DNA of 64,000 bases from positions 682,001 to 746,000 of the forward strand of contig NZ_LR738849.1 in the NCBI RefSeq assembly GCF_902702915.1, in the 5' to 3' direction. Position numbers and translations under genes: made by a program. The number at the start of each line of letters is the position of its first letter. The stretch's first letter is position 1. Source of the stretch: Desulfovibrio sp. 86 (GTDB taxonomy: Bacteria > Desulfobacterota > Desulfovibrionia > Desulfovibrionales > Desulfovibrionaceae). Below, in pieces: positions 23,963 through 31,969 of this stretch. A model generated the notes under the pieces. It ran no database searches. It was not told where the DNA came from and was given only the letters and a program-made list of their open reading frames with translations.

Positions 23963-26920
23963 TTACGAGCGCCTCTTTATCCTGTCCAGACGTTCCTGCA
24001 TGAGGAACTGCCCGGTGACGGAATTGGGGTCGGCCACGATGGCTTCCGGCGTTCCGGCCGAAACGATGAGGCCGCCGTTTTCGCCGCCGCCCGGTCCCAT
24101 ATCCAGCACATGGTCGGAGGCGAGGATCATGTCCGTATTGTGTTCAATGACCACCACGCTGGCTCCCCTGTCCACCAGCGCGTGCAGCACCTTGATGAGC
24201 TTGCCCACCTCGTGCATGTGCAGGCCGGTGGTGGGCTCGTCCAGAATATACATGGTGCCGGGCAGCGAGCGCTTGCCCAGCTCGCGCGAGATCTTGATGC
24301 GCTGCGCCTCGCCGCCCGAAAGCGTGGTGGCGGGCTGCCCAAGCCGCAGGTATTCCAGGCCGACCTCTTCCAGCACGGCAAGACGGCGCTCCAGCGCGGG
24401 GTAGTTCTGAAACAGATCCCTGGCCTGGCTCACGGTAAGGTTGAGCACCTCGGCGATGTTCAGCCCTTTGTAGCGCACCTCAAGGGTTTCGTGGTTGTAG
24501 CGCTTGCCCTTGCACACGTCGCAGGTGACGTAAACGTCCGGCAGAAAATGCATTTCTACCCGAATCTGCCCGTCGCCGCCACAGGCTTCGCACCGGCCTC
24601 CACGCACGTTGAAGCTGAAACGGCCTGGCTTGTAGCCGCGCTTGCGGGCGTCCTGCGTCATGGCGAAGATATTGCGAATCTCGTCGAATATCTTGGTATA
24701 GGTGGCCGGGTTGGAGCGCGGGGTGCGCCCGATGGGCGTCTGGTCAATGGCCACGATACGCTCGATGGGGGCAGCGCCGTCTTCGTAGGCCAGGCCGCCG
24801 ATGGCGCCTGGCTGATCAACCCGCAGGCCCAGGTTCAGGGCCAGGTGTTTGTACAGCGTGTCCACCACCAGCGAGCTTTTGCCGGAACCGGAAACCCCGG
24901 TCACGCAGGTCAGCACGCCGAGGGGGATGCGGCACTCCACATTGCGCAGGTTGTTGGTGGTCACATTGTGCAGCACAAGCCAGCCCTGCGGGTCACGCCG
25001 GGCGTCCGGCAGGGCAATGGTGTCGTCCCCGCGAAGGTAACGGGCCGTGAGCGTATTGGCCTTGGAAAGCAGGTCGTCCACACTGCCCTGAAACATGATG
25101 TCGCCGCCGTGCGAGCCAGAACCGGGGCCAAGCTCGATGACCGTATCGGCCTCGCAGATGGTGGCCTCGTCGTGTTCCACCACCAGCACGGTGTTGCCCC
25201 GCGCCTGAAGCGAGCGCAGCGTGCCCAGGAGCCGCTCGTTGTCGCGCGGGTGCAGCCCGATGGACGGTTCGTCCAGCACGTAGGTCACGCCCACAAGGCC
25301 GGAACCAAGCTGGCTTGCCAGCCGGATGCGCTGGGCCTCGCCACCGGACAGGGTGGACATGGACCGCCCAAGGGACAGGTATTCCAGCCCCACGCTGCGC
25401 ATGAAGGACAGACGGTGCGTCAGCTCCTTCATGAGCGGCTCGGCTATGACCACATGGCGGCCCGAAAACTCGCGCTTTTCCAGCCATTCCAGAGCGCGCT
25501 CCACCGAAAGATTGCAGAAGGCCGCGATATTGAGATCGTCCACACGCACCGAGAGCGCGTTGGGATTGAGCCGCGCGCCCTTGCAGTCCGGGCAATCCAT
25601 GGTCTGCCGGTAACGCGAAAGGGCTTCGCGCCAGGCGTCGCCGTACTGCATGCCGCTTTCCAGCAGGGGGATGACGCCGGGCCAGCGCTTGTCATTGACG
25701 CTCACGTCGCCCGTGCTTCTGGCGGCGGTAAAATGCTCGCTCTGATAGTCGCCCCCGGCCCCAAGAGCCACGTTGCCGCCCATCCAGTTGCGGCGCAGGC
25801 CCAGGGATGAGCGCGCGGGCCTGCCCTTTTCGTCCTCGCCGTAAAATAGCGCGGCCAGGGCGTCTTCAGAAAATTCTTCCAGCGGCGTGGACAAGGTGAA
25901 CTTGAAGCGCTTGCCCAATGCCTTGAGCGCGCCCTCATAGCGGCTGAACATCTTGTCCGTGGCCCAGGGCAACAGCACGCCCGTATTGAGCGAAAGCCCC
26001 ATATTGGGCGCAATGAGCCGTGGCTCAAAGTAGTCCACGCCGCCAAGGCCCACGCAGCGCGGGCAGGCCCCCTGCGGCCCGTTGAAGGAGAAGAGCTGCG
26101 GGCTTGGCGCTGGCAGGGAAATGCGGCAGTGCGTGCAGACAGAGGAGGTGGAGTGCGTGGTGTCGGCCTCCTCGCCCGCAGCCGCCTTGTCTGGCAGATG
26201 CACCACAAGGCGGCCCTCGCCATAGCGCAGGGCCAGCTCCACCGAGTCGGCCAGGCGTCCCCTGATGCCTTCCTTGTTCACAAGGCGGTCCACCACAAGG
26301 TCAATGCTGTGCTTTTTGTTTTTATCCAGAGCGGGCACGTCATCCAGAGTGCAAAAAACGCCGTTGACCCGCACGCGGGCGAACCCCTCGGCCTTGAGTT
26401 TTTTGAACTTGTCCTGATGCGTGCCTTTTTGCAGCTCGACCAGCGGAGCCAGCACCATAAACTTGGCGCCCTGCGGCAGGGCCAGAATATCTGCAATGAT
26501 TTCGTCTGCGGCGCGCGCCTCGATGGGGCGTCCGCACTGGGGGCAATACATGCGACCAAGGCGGGCGAAAAACACGCGCAAAAAGTCGTAAATTTCCGTC
26601 ACAGTACCCACGGTGGAACGCGGGTTGCGCGAAACGCTTTGCTGCTCAAGGGATATGGCGGGAGAAAGCCCTTCAATCTTTTCAACGTCAGGCTTGTCCA
26701 TCTGGGGCAGAAACTGGCGCGCGTAGGCAGAAAGGGATTCTACGTAGCGGCGCTGACCTTCGGCATAGACGATGTCAAAAGCCAGCGTGGACTTGCCGGA
26801 CCCGGAAGGCCCGCAAATGACCACCAGCTCATCGCGCGGTATGTCCAGACTGATGTCTTTGAGGTTGTGCTGCCGGGCCTTTTCAATATGTATGCAAGGT
26901 TTTTTGGTGCTGGTGTTCAT
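23963..26920 (-). CDS. uvrA: Excinuclease ABC subunit A
   Basis: 985 residues, usual UvrA length is about 940. DNA damage recognition ATPase of nucleotide excision repair. Walker A of the first domain is [12 protein letters not shown] at about 34-45, of the second GVSGSGKSS at about 645. ABC signatures are STLSGGEAQRIRLASQLG and TTLSGGEAQRIKISRELG. Zinc knuckles: CPQCGR near 125, CTHC with CPRC near 265-290, and CEACGGDGQ with CDVCKGK near 745-775. ATG at 26920 chosen; its ribosome site is poor, and a TTG at 26956 is an alternative. A palindrome upstream at 27035-27049 may be an SOS operator. Confidence 0.95.
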   Translation of the reverse strand: MNTSTKKPCIHIEKARQHNLKDISLDIPRDELVVICGPSGSGKSTLAFDIVYAEGQRRYVESLSAYARQFLPQMDKPDVEKIEGLSPAISLEQQSVSRNPRSTVGTVTEIYDFLRVFFARLGRMYCPQCGRPIEARAADEIIADILALPQGAKFMVLAPLVELQKGTHQDKFKKLKAEGFARVRVNGVFCTLDDVPALDKNKKHSIDLVVDRLVNKEGIRGRLADSVELALRYGEGRLVVHLPDKAAAGEEADTTHSTSSVCTHCRISLPAPSPQLFSFNGPQGACPRCVGLGGVDYFEPRLIAPNMGLSLNTGVLLPWATDKMFSRYEGALKALGKRFKFTLSTPLEEFSEDALAALFYGEDEKGRPARSSLGLRRNWMGGNVALGAGGDYQSEHFTAARSTGDVSVNDKRWPGVIPLLESGMQYGDAWREALSRYRQTMDCPDCKGARLNPNALSVRVDDLNIAAFCNLSVERALEWLEKREFSGRHVVIAEPLMKELTHRLSFMRSVGLEYLSLGRSMSTLSGGEAQRIRLASQLGSGLVGVTYVLDEPSIGLHPRDNERLLGTLRSLQARGNTVLVVEHDEATICEADTVIELGPGSGSHGGDIMFQGSVDDLLSKANTLTARYLRGDDTIALPDARRDPQGWLVLHNVTTNNLRNVECRIPLGVLTCVTGVSGSGKSSLVVDTLYKHLALNLGLRVDQPGAIGGLAYEDGAAPIERIVAIDQTPIGRTPRSNPATYTKIFDEIRNIFAMTQDARKRGYKPGRFSFNVRGGRCEACGGDGQIRVEMHFLPDVYVTCDVCKGKRYNHETLEVRYKGLNIAEVLNLTVSQARDLFQNYPALERRLAVLEEVGLEYLRLGQPATTLSGGEAQRIKISRELGKRSLPGTMYILDEPTTGLHMHEVGKLIKVLHALVDRGASVVVIEHNTDMILASDHVLDMGPGGGENGGLIVSAGTPEAIVADPNSVTGQFLMQERLDRIKRRS

Positions 26921-27034
26921 GTGGGCATATGTAAGCGCGCCGGGGCCGGTTGGCAAGATGGCCCAGGCCCATTGAAGTCGCCCGCATTGGTGAAGACCGC
27001 GCCAATGGCGCGGTTTTGATGCCGAAACAAAACT

Positions 27035-27049
27035 TGAGAACTGTTCTCA
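27035..27049. promoter_or_regulatory. 15-bp palindrome in the uvrA divergent region
   Basis: tgagaactgttctca is symmetric around its central t. It lies 115 bases before uvrA and 90 bases before the plus-strand gene at 27140. GAAC/GTTC half-sites occur in LexA boxes of several bacteria, and uvrA is often SOS-controlled, but the spacing differs from known boxes. Confidence 0.45.
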
Positions 27050-27139
27050 CCTCTGCGTGGACAAAAAACCATAAAGGCGGTATAAATTTTTTTACGAACG
27101 CAGGCCCATCAAACCGTCCTGCGACAGGGAGCATACACT

Positions 27140-27778
27140 ATGGTTTACCAACGCGCTCGCACGCATTTTCTTGCTCTGGCTCTTGCCCTTGTTTCCGCTC
27201 TGGCCTTCCACCACGCGCCTGCCGTGGCGGCCGCGCCCGAACGCAACGCGCGGGAATTTTTTACAAGCCTGCCTGAAAGCATTTTTGAAAATACCCCTGA
27301 AGGCCTGAGCCCCGCCGAAAAGCAAAAGCTGCTGGCCAACGGACAGTCCGATTTTTGGGAAATAGCGGGCGAAACTGAAGACATCATGGTTTTCGCCAAT
27401 CTGCCCTTTCATGACATTGCGGTAGCACTGCGTCTTTTCCGGCACACCAATGACGCGTCGGTGGACGCGGCCATAGGCACTCTGGGCGGCTCGGTCTGCA
27501 CTGTGGAACTGTGGCGCATGGACGCCTCCGGCCGTCTGGTTCCCGTGGACACGCCGCCGGAACCCGCCGTTGAGGAATTTCTGGCCAAAGACCAAAAGCT
27601 GCCGCCGGACGTGCAGGCCACGGTCATGATCTGCCTGGGCCTTGGCGGGCTGCGCGCGCAGCCCCTGTTCTGGACCAGCACCGGCATGGCCCATGTGCCT
27701 GTGGCCTATGACATCGGCTATCAGTGGAACGGCAAGCGCTTTGAAAAATACGTGCAGCCGGTCAGCGACGCGCAGTAG
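27140..27778 (+). CDS. Exported protein of unknown function
   Basis: 212 residues with a Sec signal peptide (FLALALALVSALAFHHAPAVAAA, cut near 31). The mature part has no membrane helix; it has FTSLPESIFENTPEGLSPAEKQKLL near 40-65 and an acidic, mixed alpha/beta body ending YQWNGKRFEKYVQPVSD. Two cysteines (SVCTVE, MICLG) are present. Ribosome site GACAGGGAG about ten bases before ATG 27140. Divergent from uvrA. I do not recognise a family; probably periplasmic. Confidence 0.85.
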   Translation: MVYQRARTHFLALALALVSALAFHHAPAVAAAPERNAREFFTSLPESIFENTPEGLSPAEKQKLLANGQSDFWEIAGETEDIMVFANLPFHDIAVALRLFRHTNDASVDAAIGTLGGSVCTVELWRMDASGRLVPVDTPPEPAVEEFLAKDQKLPPDVQATVMICLGLGGLRAQPLFWTSTGMAHVPVAYDIGYQWNGKRFEKYVQPVSDAQ

Positions 27779-27820
27779 CCCTCAGGGCGCAAGGCGCGCA
27801 GCGACAGAACTGTGCCTCGG

Positions 27821-27895
27821 TAAAGCGCTCTGTGGGGGAGGGACCCTTTTGCAAAAGGGTCCCTCCCCCACGCCCCCTCCCCCCAAAACTCTTGT
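27821..27895 (-). repeat. Type-1 dispersed hairpin repeat, copy d
   Basis: Inverted copy, gctctgtgggggagggaccc to ccccaaaactcttg. In the 342-base gap 27779-28120 between the convergent exported-protein gene and trmH. The rest of the gap has only the terminator at 28066. Confidence 0.95.
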
Positions 27896-28065
27896 CATAT
27901 ACCGCTCTGACGTATCGCTCTTGCGTATCGCTCTGGCGGCTACGTGCCAACGCCCGCAGTGCAGATGTCAACCCCGGCTGTCTGCGCGGGTAAACACTGT
28001 AGCGGGCGTGGCGCACCCTTTGCGATGCGTGCTCTCAAGGGCAATCAACACGACTGAAAACAGAA

Positions 28066-28085
28066 CGGGCGGTGCCCGCTTTTTC
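28066..28085 (+). terminator. Short intrinsic terminator
   Basis: cgggc ggt gcccg followed by cttttt. Serves plus-strand transcription from the exported-protein gene or across copy d of the repeat. Confidence 0.6.
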
Positions 28086-28120
28086 TGCTTTTTCTGCTTT
28101 TTCCGCGTGTTCTGTTTTCC

Positions 28121-28711
28121 CTACTTTTCCAGCCATTCGTCCATTTTGGCCTGTAAAGAGGCCGCGTCCAGGCGTGGCGTTCCGTACATTCCCGCCGCCT
28201 CGCGCTGGCGGGCGGCTTCGGACAGAATGATGGCCGCCGCCACCGAGACGTTGAAGCTCTGAATCATGCCATACATGGGGATATAGAGCTCGCCGTCAGC
28301 CACATTGAGCAAATCCTGCTCAACGCCGCTGTGTTCGTTGCCCATAATCACCGCCGTGGGGCGGGTGAAATCCCATTCCCGCAAGGGCCGGGCCGTAGGC
28401 GTGCAGGATGTGGCAAGCACCTGCATGCCCTGCCCGTGCAAACTCGTCATCAGTGCCGCGCTGTCTTTATGGCGTACGCTTTCCACCCACTTGCGGGCCG
28501 AAGCCGAGGTCTTGCGCCCAAGCGCGGGAAAAGGGGTGTTGGTGTAATACAGGTTCACCTGGCTGACGCCGAAGGCGTCGCACGAGCGGTAGATGGCCGA
28601 CACATTGTGTGGATCATGAATATTCGCCAGCACCAGAGTCAGGTCGGGCTGGCGGTGGCTCAGCACTTCAAGCAGGCGGGCCTTGCGTCTTTCTGTGGGT
28701 TCCTTGGACAT
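28121..28711 (-). CDS. trmH: SpoU family tRNA/rRNA 2'-O-methyltransferase, TrmH-like
   Basis: 196 residues, SPOUT knot fold. Motif 1 is LANIHDPHNVSAIYRSCDAFG (about 28-48), motif 2 AVIMGNEHSGV (about 119-129), motif 3 IPMYGMIQSFNVSVAAAI (about 143-160). These match TrmH, which methylates G18 of tRNAs; a closely related rRNA enzyme is possible. ATG 28711 has AAGGAAG seven bases before it. Stands alone, facing a type-1 repeat at its 3' end. Confidence 0.9.
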   Translation of the reverse strand: MSKEPTERRKARLLEVLSHRQPDLTLVLANIHDPHNVSAIYRSCDAFGVSQVNLYYTNTPFPALGRKTSASARKWVESVRHKDSAALMTSLHGQGMQVLATSCTPTARPLREWDFTRPTAVIMGNEHSGVEQDLLNVADGELYIPMYGMIQSFNVSVAAAIILSEAARQREAAGMYGTPRLDAASLQAKMDEWLEK

Positions 28712-28814
28712 GGGGGTCTTCCTTTGCTGTTCTGTTCAGGCCTTGTTATTTCTCAAAAAAAGCTGGCCCAGGCAAGCGCATTGACTCCACAGCGCATTCA
28801 ATATACATTATTAT

Positions 28815-28877
28815 GGAAGCACTGATTAAAGAGCCTCCTGGGAACGCGCTGGTATTTCGTTTGGCGGCGTTTCCTTA
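28815..28877. repeat. Type-3 inverted-repeat element, internally deleted copy A
   Basis: 63 bases: starts ggaagcactgattaaagagc and ends ggcggcgtttcctta. Both termini of the 158-bp element are kept but the middle ~95 bases are missing. It lies 36 bases before the antiporter start. Confidence 0.85.
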
Positions 28878-28912
28878 GACTCTCATGCCTTCTGGATACA
28901 CGCTGGAGCCTC

Positions 28913-30337
28913 ATGATGCATATCCGAACACTACTTTTCGCGCTGCCCCTGCCCTTCTGCCTGCCCGCCGCCGCACTGGCCGCCCAAGGGCATCCCACGC
29001 TGCCGGGCGCAGGGCTGGACGCCCTCTGGGCCATCCCCTTTGTGTGCATGCTGCTGTCCATAGCCGTCATGCCCCTTGCCTCCCCGCACTTCTGGGAGCG
29101 GCATTTCGGCAAAATTTCCGTATTCTGGGGCCTGGCATTTCTGCTGCCCTGCGCCTTTGTCTTCGGCCCCTCCGTGGCTTTGTACGAGTTGTTGCATATC
29201 ATCATTCTTGATTACATCCCATTCATCATTCTGCTCTTTTCTCTTTTCACGGTGGCTGGCGGCGTGCGCCTTAAGGGCTCGCTCACAGGCACGCCCCTGG
29301 TCAACGCCGGGATTCTGGCCGTGGGCACAGTCCTTGCCAGCTGGATGGGCACCACCGGAGCGGCCATGCTGCTCATACGCCCCTTGCTGCGGGCCAACGC
29401 CCACCGCCGCTACAAGGTGCACAGCGTTGTGTTCTTCATTTTTCTTGTGGCCAACATCGGCGGTTCCCTGACGCCCCTGGGCGACCCGCCGCTGTTTCTG
29501 GGATTTCTCAAAGGGGTCAGTTTTTTTTGGACAACCACCAACCTCTTTCTGAAAACGCTTCTGCTATCCACCGTCCTGCTGCTCATCTACCTTGCCCTTG
29601 ACGCAATGCTGTTCGCCAGGGAAGGCAGGCCCCTTCCCCCGTGTTCACGGGCAGGCACCACTGAAAAACTGGGGCTTGAAGGCAAGGTCAACCTGCTGCT
29701 TCTGGCTGGCATCGTTCTGGCGGTGCTGCTCTCCGGCCTGTTCCGCCTTGGCACGGCGGCAGAGGTCTACGGCGTGCCCCTCGAAGGGCAGAATATTGCG
29801 CGCGACCTTGCGCTGCTGGCCCTGGCCTGGCTCTCGCTGCGGCTTACCAACCCTGCCAGCCGGAAGGCCAACGGATTTTCCTGGGCCCCCATTGAAGAGG
29901 TCGCCAAGCTTTTTCTGGGCATCTTCGTCAGCATGATTCCGGCCATAGCCATCCTGAAAGCCGGAACTGACGGCGCGCTCGCGGGACTCATCCAGCTTGT
30001 CTCCAGCAACGGCCAACCCGACAACGCCATGTATTTCTGGCTCACGGGCGTGCTCACAAGCTTTTTGGACAACGCCCCCACCTACGTGGTCTTTTTTAAC
30101 ACCGCCGGAGGCGATGCCCAAACCCTCATGCGCGACGCCCCCGCCACCCTTGCCGCCATATCGGCAGGAGCCGTGTTTATGGGAGCCAATACCTACATCG
30201 GCAATGCCCCCAACTTTATGGTACGGGCCATAGCCGAAAACCAGGGCGTGCGCATGCCCGGATTTTTCGGCTATATGCTCTGGTCCGGCTGCGTGCTGCT
30301 GCCCCTGTTCCTGCTGCTGACGTGGCTGTTTTTCTAG
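28913..30337 (+). CDS. Sodium/proton antiporter, NhaD/citrate-transporter type
   Basis: 474 residues, about 12-13 membrane helices after a signal-like N-terminus. Two matched motif regions mark the ion transporter superfamily: ANIGGSLTPLGDPPLFLGFL (about 182-201) and SFLDNAPTYVVFFN with NTYIGNAPNFMVRAIAE (about 382-442). This is the NhaD-like group usually named sodium:proton antiporter; dicarboxylate transport cannot be ruled out. ATG 28913 follows GGAG. The TAG stop lies inside the left arm of the 152-bp inverted-repeat element at 30334. Confidence 0.88.
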   Translation: MMHIRTLLFALPLPFCLPAAALAAQGHPTLPGAGLDALWAIPFVCMLLSIAVMPLASPHFWERHFGKISVFWGLAFLLPCAFVFGPSVALYELLHIIILDYIPFIILLFSLFTVAGGVRLKGSLTGTPLVNAGILAVGTVLASWMGTTGAAMLLIRPLLRANAHRRYKVHSVVFFIFLVANIGGSLTPLGDPPLFLGFLKGVSFFWTTTNLFLKTLLLSTVLLLIYLALDAMLFAREGRPLPPCSRAGTTEKLGLEGKVNLLLLAGIVLAVLLSGLFRLGTAAEVYGVPLEGQNIARDLALLALAWLSLRLTNPASRKANGFSWAPIEEVAKLFLGIFVSMIPAIAILKAGTDGALAGLIQLVSSNGQPDNAMYFWLTGVLTSFLDNAPTYVVFFNTAGGDAQTLMRDAPATLAAISAGAVFMGANTYIGNAPNFMVRAIAENQGVRMPGFFGYMLWSGCVLLPLFLLLTWLFF

Positions 30338-30485
30338 ACAGTGTAGTCACGAGCGCCTTTTCAGGCATCTCTCCGTCGAACTTCGCCTTTTATTCCGGTC
30401 GAGTACCATCAGAGTACACTCCCTGCATAAAAGGCTTGTTCTCCTTGATATGACTGAAAATTCATCTCGTGACTACACTGTCTAG
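30334..30485. repeat. 152-bp element with perfect 20-bp terminal inverted repeats
   Basis: Left arm ctagacagtgtagtcacgag (30334-30353), right arm its exact complement (30466-30485). The inner 112 bases are AT-rich and have no open frame. The left arm contains the antiporter's TAG stop. The right arm runs straight into tagagcaatt, the border motif of another repeat family. No second copy is in this window. Confidence 0.9.
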
Positions 30486-30538
30486 AGCAATTAACGCATT
30501 TCATTCGTAAACTGCTCTGCAAGGATTTTTCTGAAAAT

Positions 30539-30598
30539 CCTTGCCACGAAATGCGAGCAGGCAGGCAAAAGCCTGCCTGCTCGCATTTCGTGGCAAGG
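30539..30598. repeat. 28-bp perfect inverted repeat
   Basis: ccttgccacgaaatgcgagc... pairs over 28 bases around an aaaa loop. A smaller stem aaggattttt / aaaatcctt lies just before it (30521-30540). It abuts type-3 copy B, so 30334-30750 is a stack of three repeat structures. The 410-base gap has no gene. Confidence 0.9.
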
Positions 30599-30750
30599 AA
30601 GCACCGATTAAAGAGCCTCCTGGAAACGCGCAGTTGTTTCGTTTGGCAAGGCGCGATCTTTTTTTGAAGCAGGAGTGGACTCTTCCGTCCTCGACTGTTT
30701 CAAAAAAAGTGAAGCAACACCGCCAAACGGAACAAATCAGCGTTTCCCTA
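30595..30750. repeat. Type-3 inverted-repeat element, copy B
   Basis: Starts aaggaagcaccgattaaaga and ends cagcgtttccctaaa. About 80-90% identical by eye to copies C and D. Its right end supplies the TAG stop of the lipoprotein gene at 30748-31536. Confidence 0.93.
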
Positions 30751-31536
30751 AAAAGCCTTGGACTTGAACATGTCGGTCCACGAAGAGTCCCTGGGAGCCG
30801 GATGGCTCGGGTCTACCCAACCCAGAACCTGACGCCCCATATCCCAGGCCAGGGTGCGGGCAATGAGGCTTGAGGGGTCTTCGGGATTCACTTCCGTTAC
30901 GGAAAAGAGATAGAAGTCATGCACCTGACGCGCATCCATAAGCCCGCCCTGCGCCATGGACCACACAACCGTGCCAGTCTTCACGTCATAGACTTCCATG
31001 GCCAGCGAAAGCGAACTGGTGCCGCCGGAGCCGCCGTCCATATAGTGATTGATATAGCCGCTCACCAGCATCTGCGCTCCGCGCGCCCTGGCGACGGCGA
31101 GCGCGCGCTGCGGCTCGAAGGGCGTGGCGCTGGTGTCATACTCAAGAGCGGAAAAGGCATTGAGCGACAGCCACACCTGCCATATCTGGCGCGAAAACAT
31201 GTTGCTGAAGGTAACGGCGTTGGACATCTGCTGCACCGTCCGCAAAGGAACAAAAAGCGCTGTGGGCCGGTACCCCAGTGGCTCTCTTGGCCGCACGTAA
31301 ATGGCTGGCGGCTGGCGGCGCACAAAATTGCTGACCTGCACCTGAATGGGCGTGCTCAGATCTCCCGTCACGCCGCGCTCGGTACGACTGGTGTCATCGG
31401 GCGCTCTGGCGCAGCCCGACGCCAAGAACAGCAGCAGGCAAAACACCGCTGCAAACAGGATACGCACCAGGGGCCAGGCCGTATCCTCAAAACTCTGGCC
31501 GCGCCACGCGCCTGAAACTGAAGGGCAGGTATGCAT
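30748..31536 (-). CDS. Lipoprotein of unknown function
   Basis: 262 residues. Signal VRILFAAVFCLLLFLASGCARAP gives lipidated Cys at about 42. Mature part: PPAIYVRPREPLGYRPTALFVP, then SNMFSRQIWQVWLSLNAFS and RARGAQMLVSGYINHYMDGG, then VYDVKTGTVVWSMAQGGLMDAR. The last segments resemble CsgG/LpoB-type lipoproteins that sense or export at the outer membrane, a weak similarity. ATG 31536 follows AGGAG. The stop codon is in the adjacent type-3 repeat, so the true C-terminus (DMFKSKAF) may have been altered by insertion. Confidence 0.83.
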   Translation of the reverse strand: MHTCPSVSGAWRGQSFEDTAWPLVRILFAAVFCLLLFLASGCARAPDDTSRTERGVTGDLSTPIQVQVSNFVRRQPPAIYVRPREPLGYRPTALFVPLRTVQQMSNAVTFSNMFSRQIWQVWLSLNAFSALEYDTSATPFEPQRALAVARARGAQMLVSGYINHYMDGGSGGTSSLSLAMEVYDVKTGTVVWSMAQGGLMDARQVHDFYLFSVTEVNPEDPSSLIARTLAWDMGRQVLGWVDPSHPAPRDSSWTDMFKSKAF

Positions 31537-31625
31537 AGTGTTCTCCTGACGTAAAACCAACCGGGCAGCCTGTCCCTCGGGGCAGAGTGCCGTTGATGAT
31601 TGTTTTCTGACCAACGTGGTTTTTC

Positions 31626-31783
31626 TTAAGGAAGCACTGATTAAAGAGCCTCCTGGAAACGCGCTGGTATTTTCTTTGGCAAGGCGCGATCTTTTTTTGA
31701 AGCAGGAGTGGACTCTTCCGTCCTCGACTGTTTCAAAAAAATGAAGCAACGCCGCCAAACGGAATAACTCAGCGTTTCCTTAA
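31626..31783. repeat. Type-3 inverted-repeat element, copy C
   Basis: 158 bases, from ttaaggaagcactga to cagcgtttccttaa. The termini are inverted repeats (12 of 14 match). The interior carries gaagcaggagtggactcttc and cgtcctcgactgtttcaaaa, also seen in B and D. It lies upstream of the lipoprotein gene; together with copy B it flanks that gene. Confidence 0.95.
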
Positions 31784-31892
31784 TTCTGTTTCCGTTGCGG
31801 CCCCGGTTGCGCGGCAGGCGCATGTGTCCTTACGCAGACATGGCGCAACGCCAGTATTCTGGCAGTTGCCAAAAGCGTGCCACAACAATCAA

Positions 31893-31934
31893 CATGGCCG
31901 CTCCGCCGCCATAGCAGACGGTGGAGCGGCCATG
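31893..31934 (-). terminator. Hairpin after the zinc-ribbon membrane protein gene
   Basis: catggccgctcc pairs with ggagcggccatg across an 18-base loop that extends the stem imperfectly. It is about 36 bases past the minus-strand stop at 31970 and is followed by ttgattgttg. The 433-base gap 31537-31969 holds this and type-3 copy C, no gene. Confidence 0.6.
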
Positions 31935-31969
31935 ACGCTTGCGGATCAGGCAATGGTCCGGCTTCCCGG

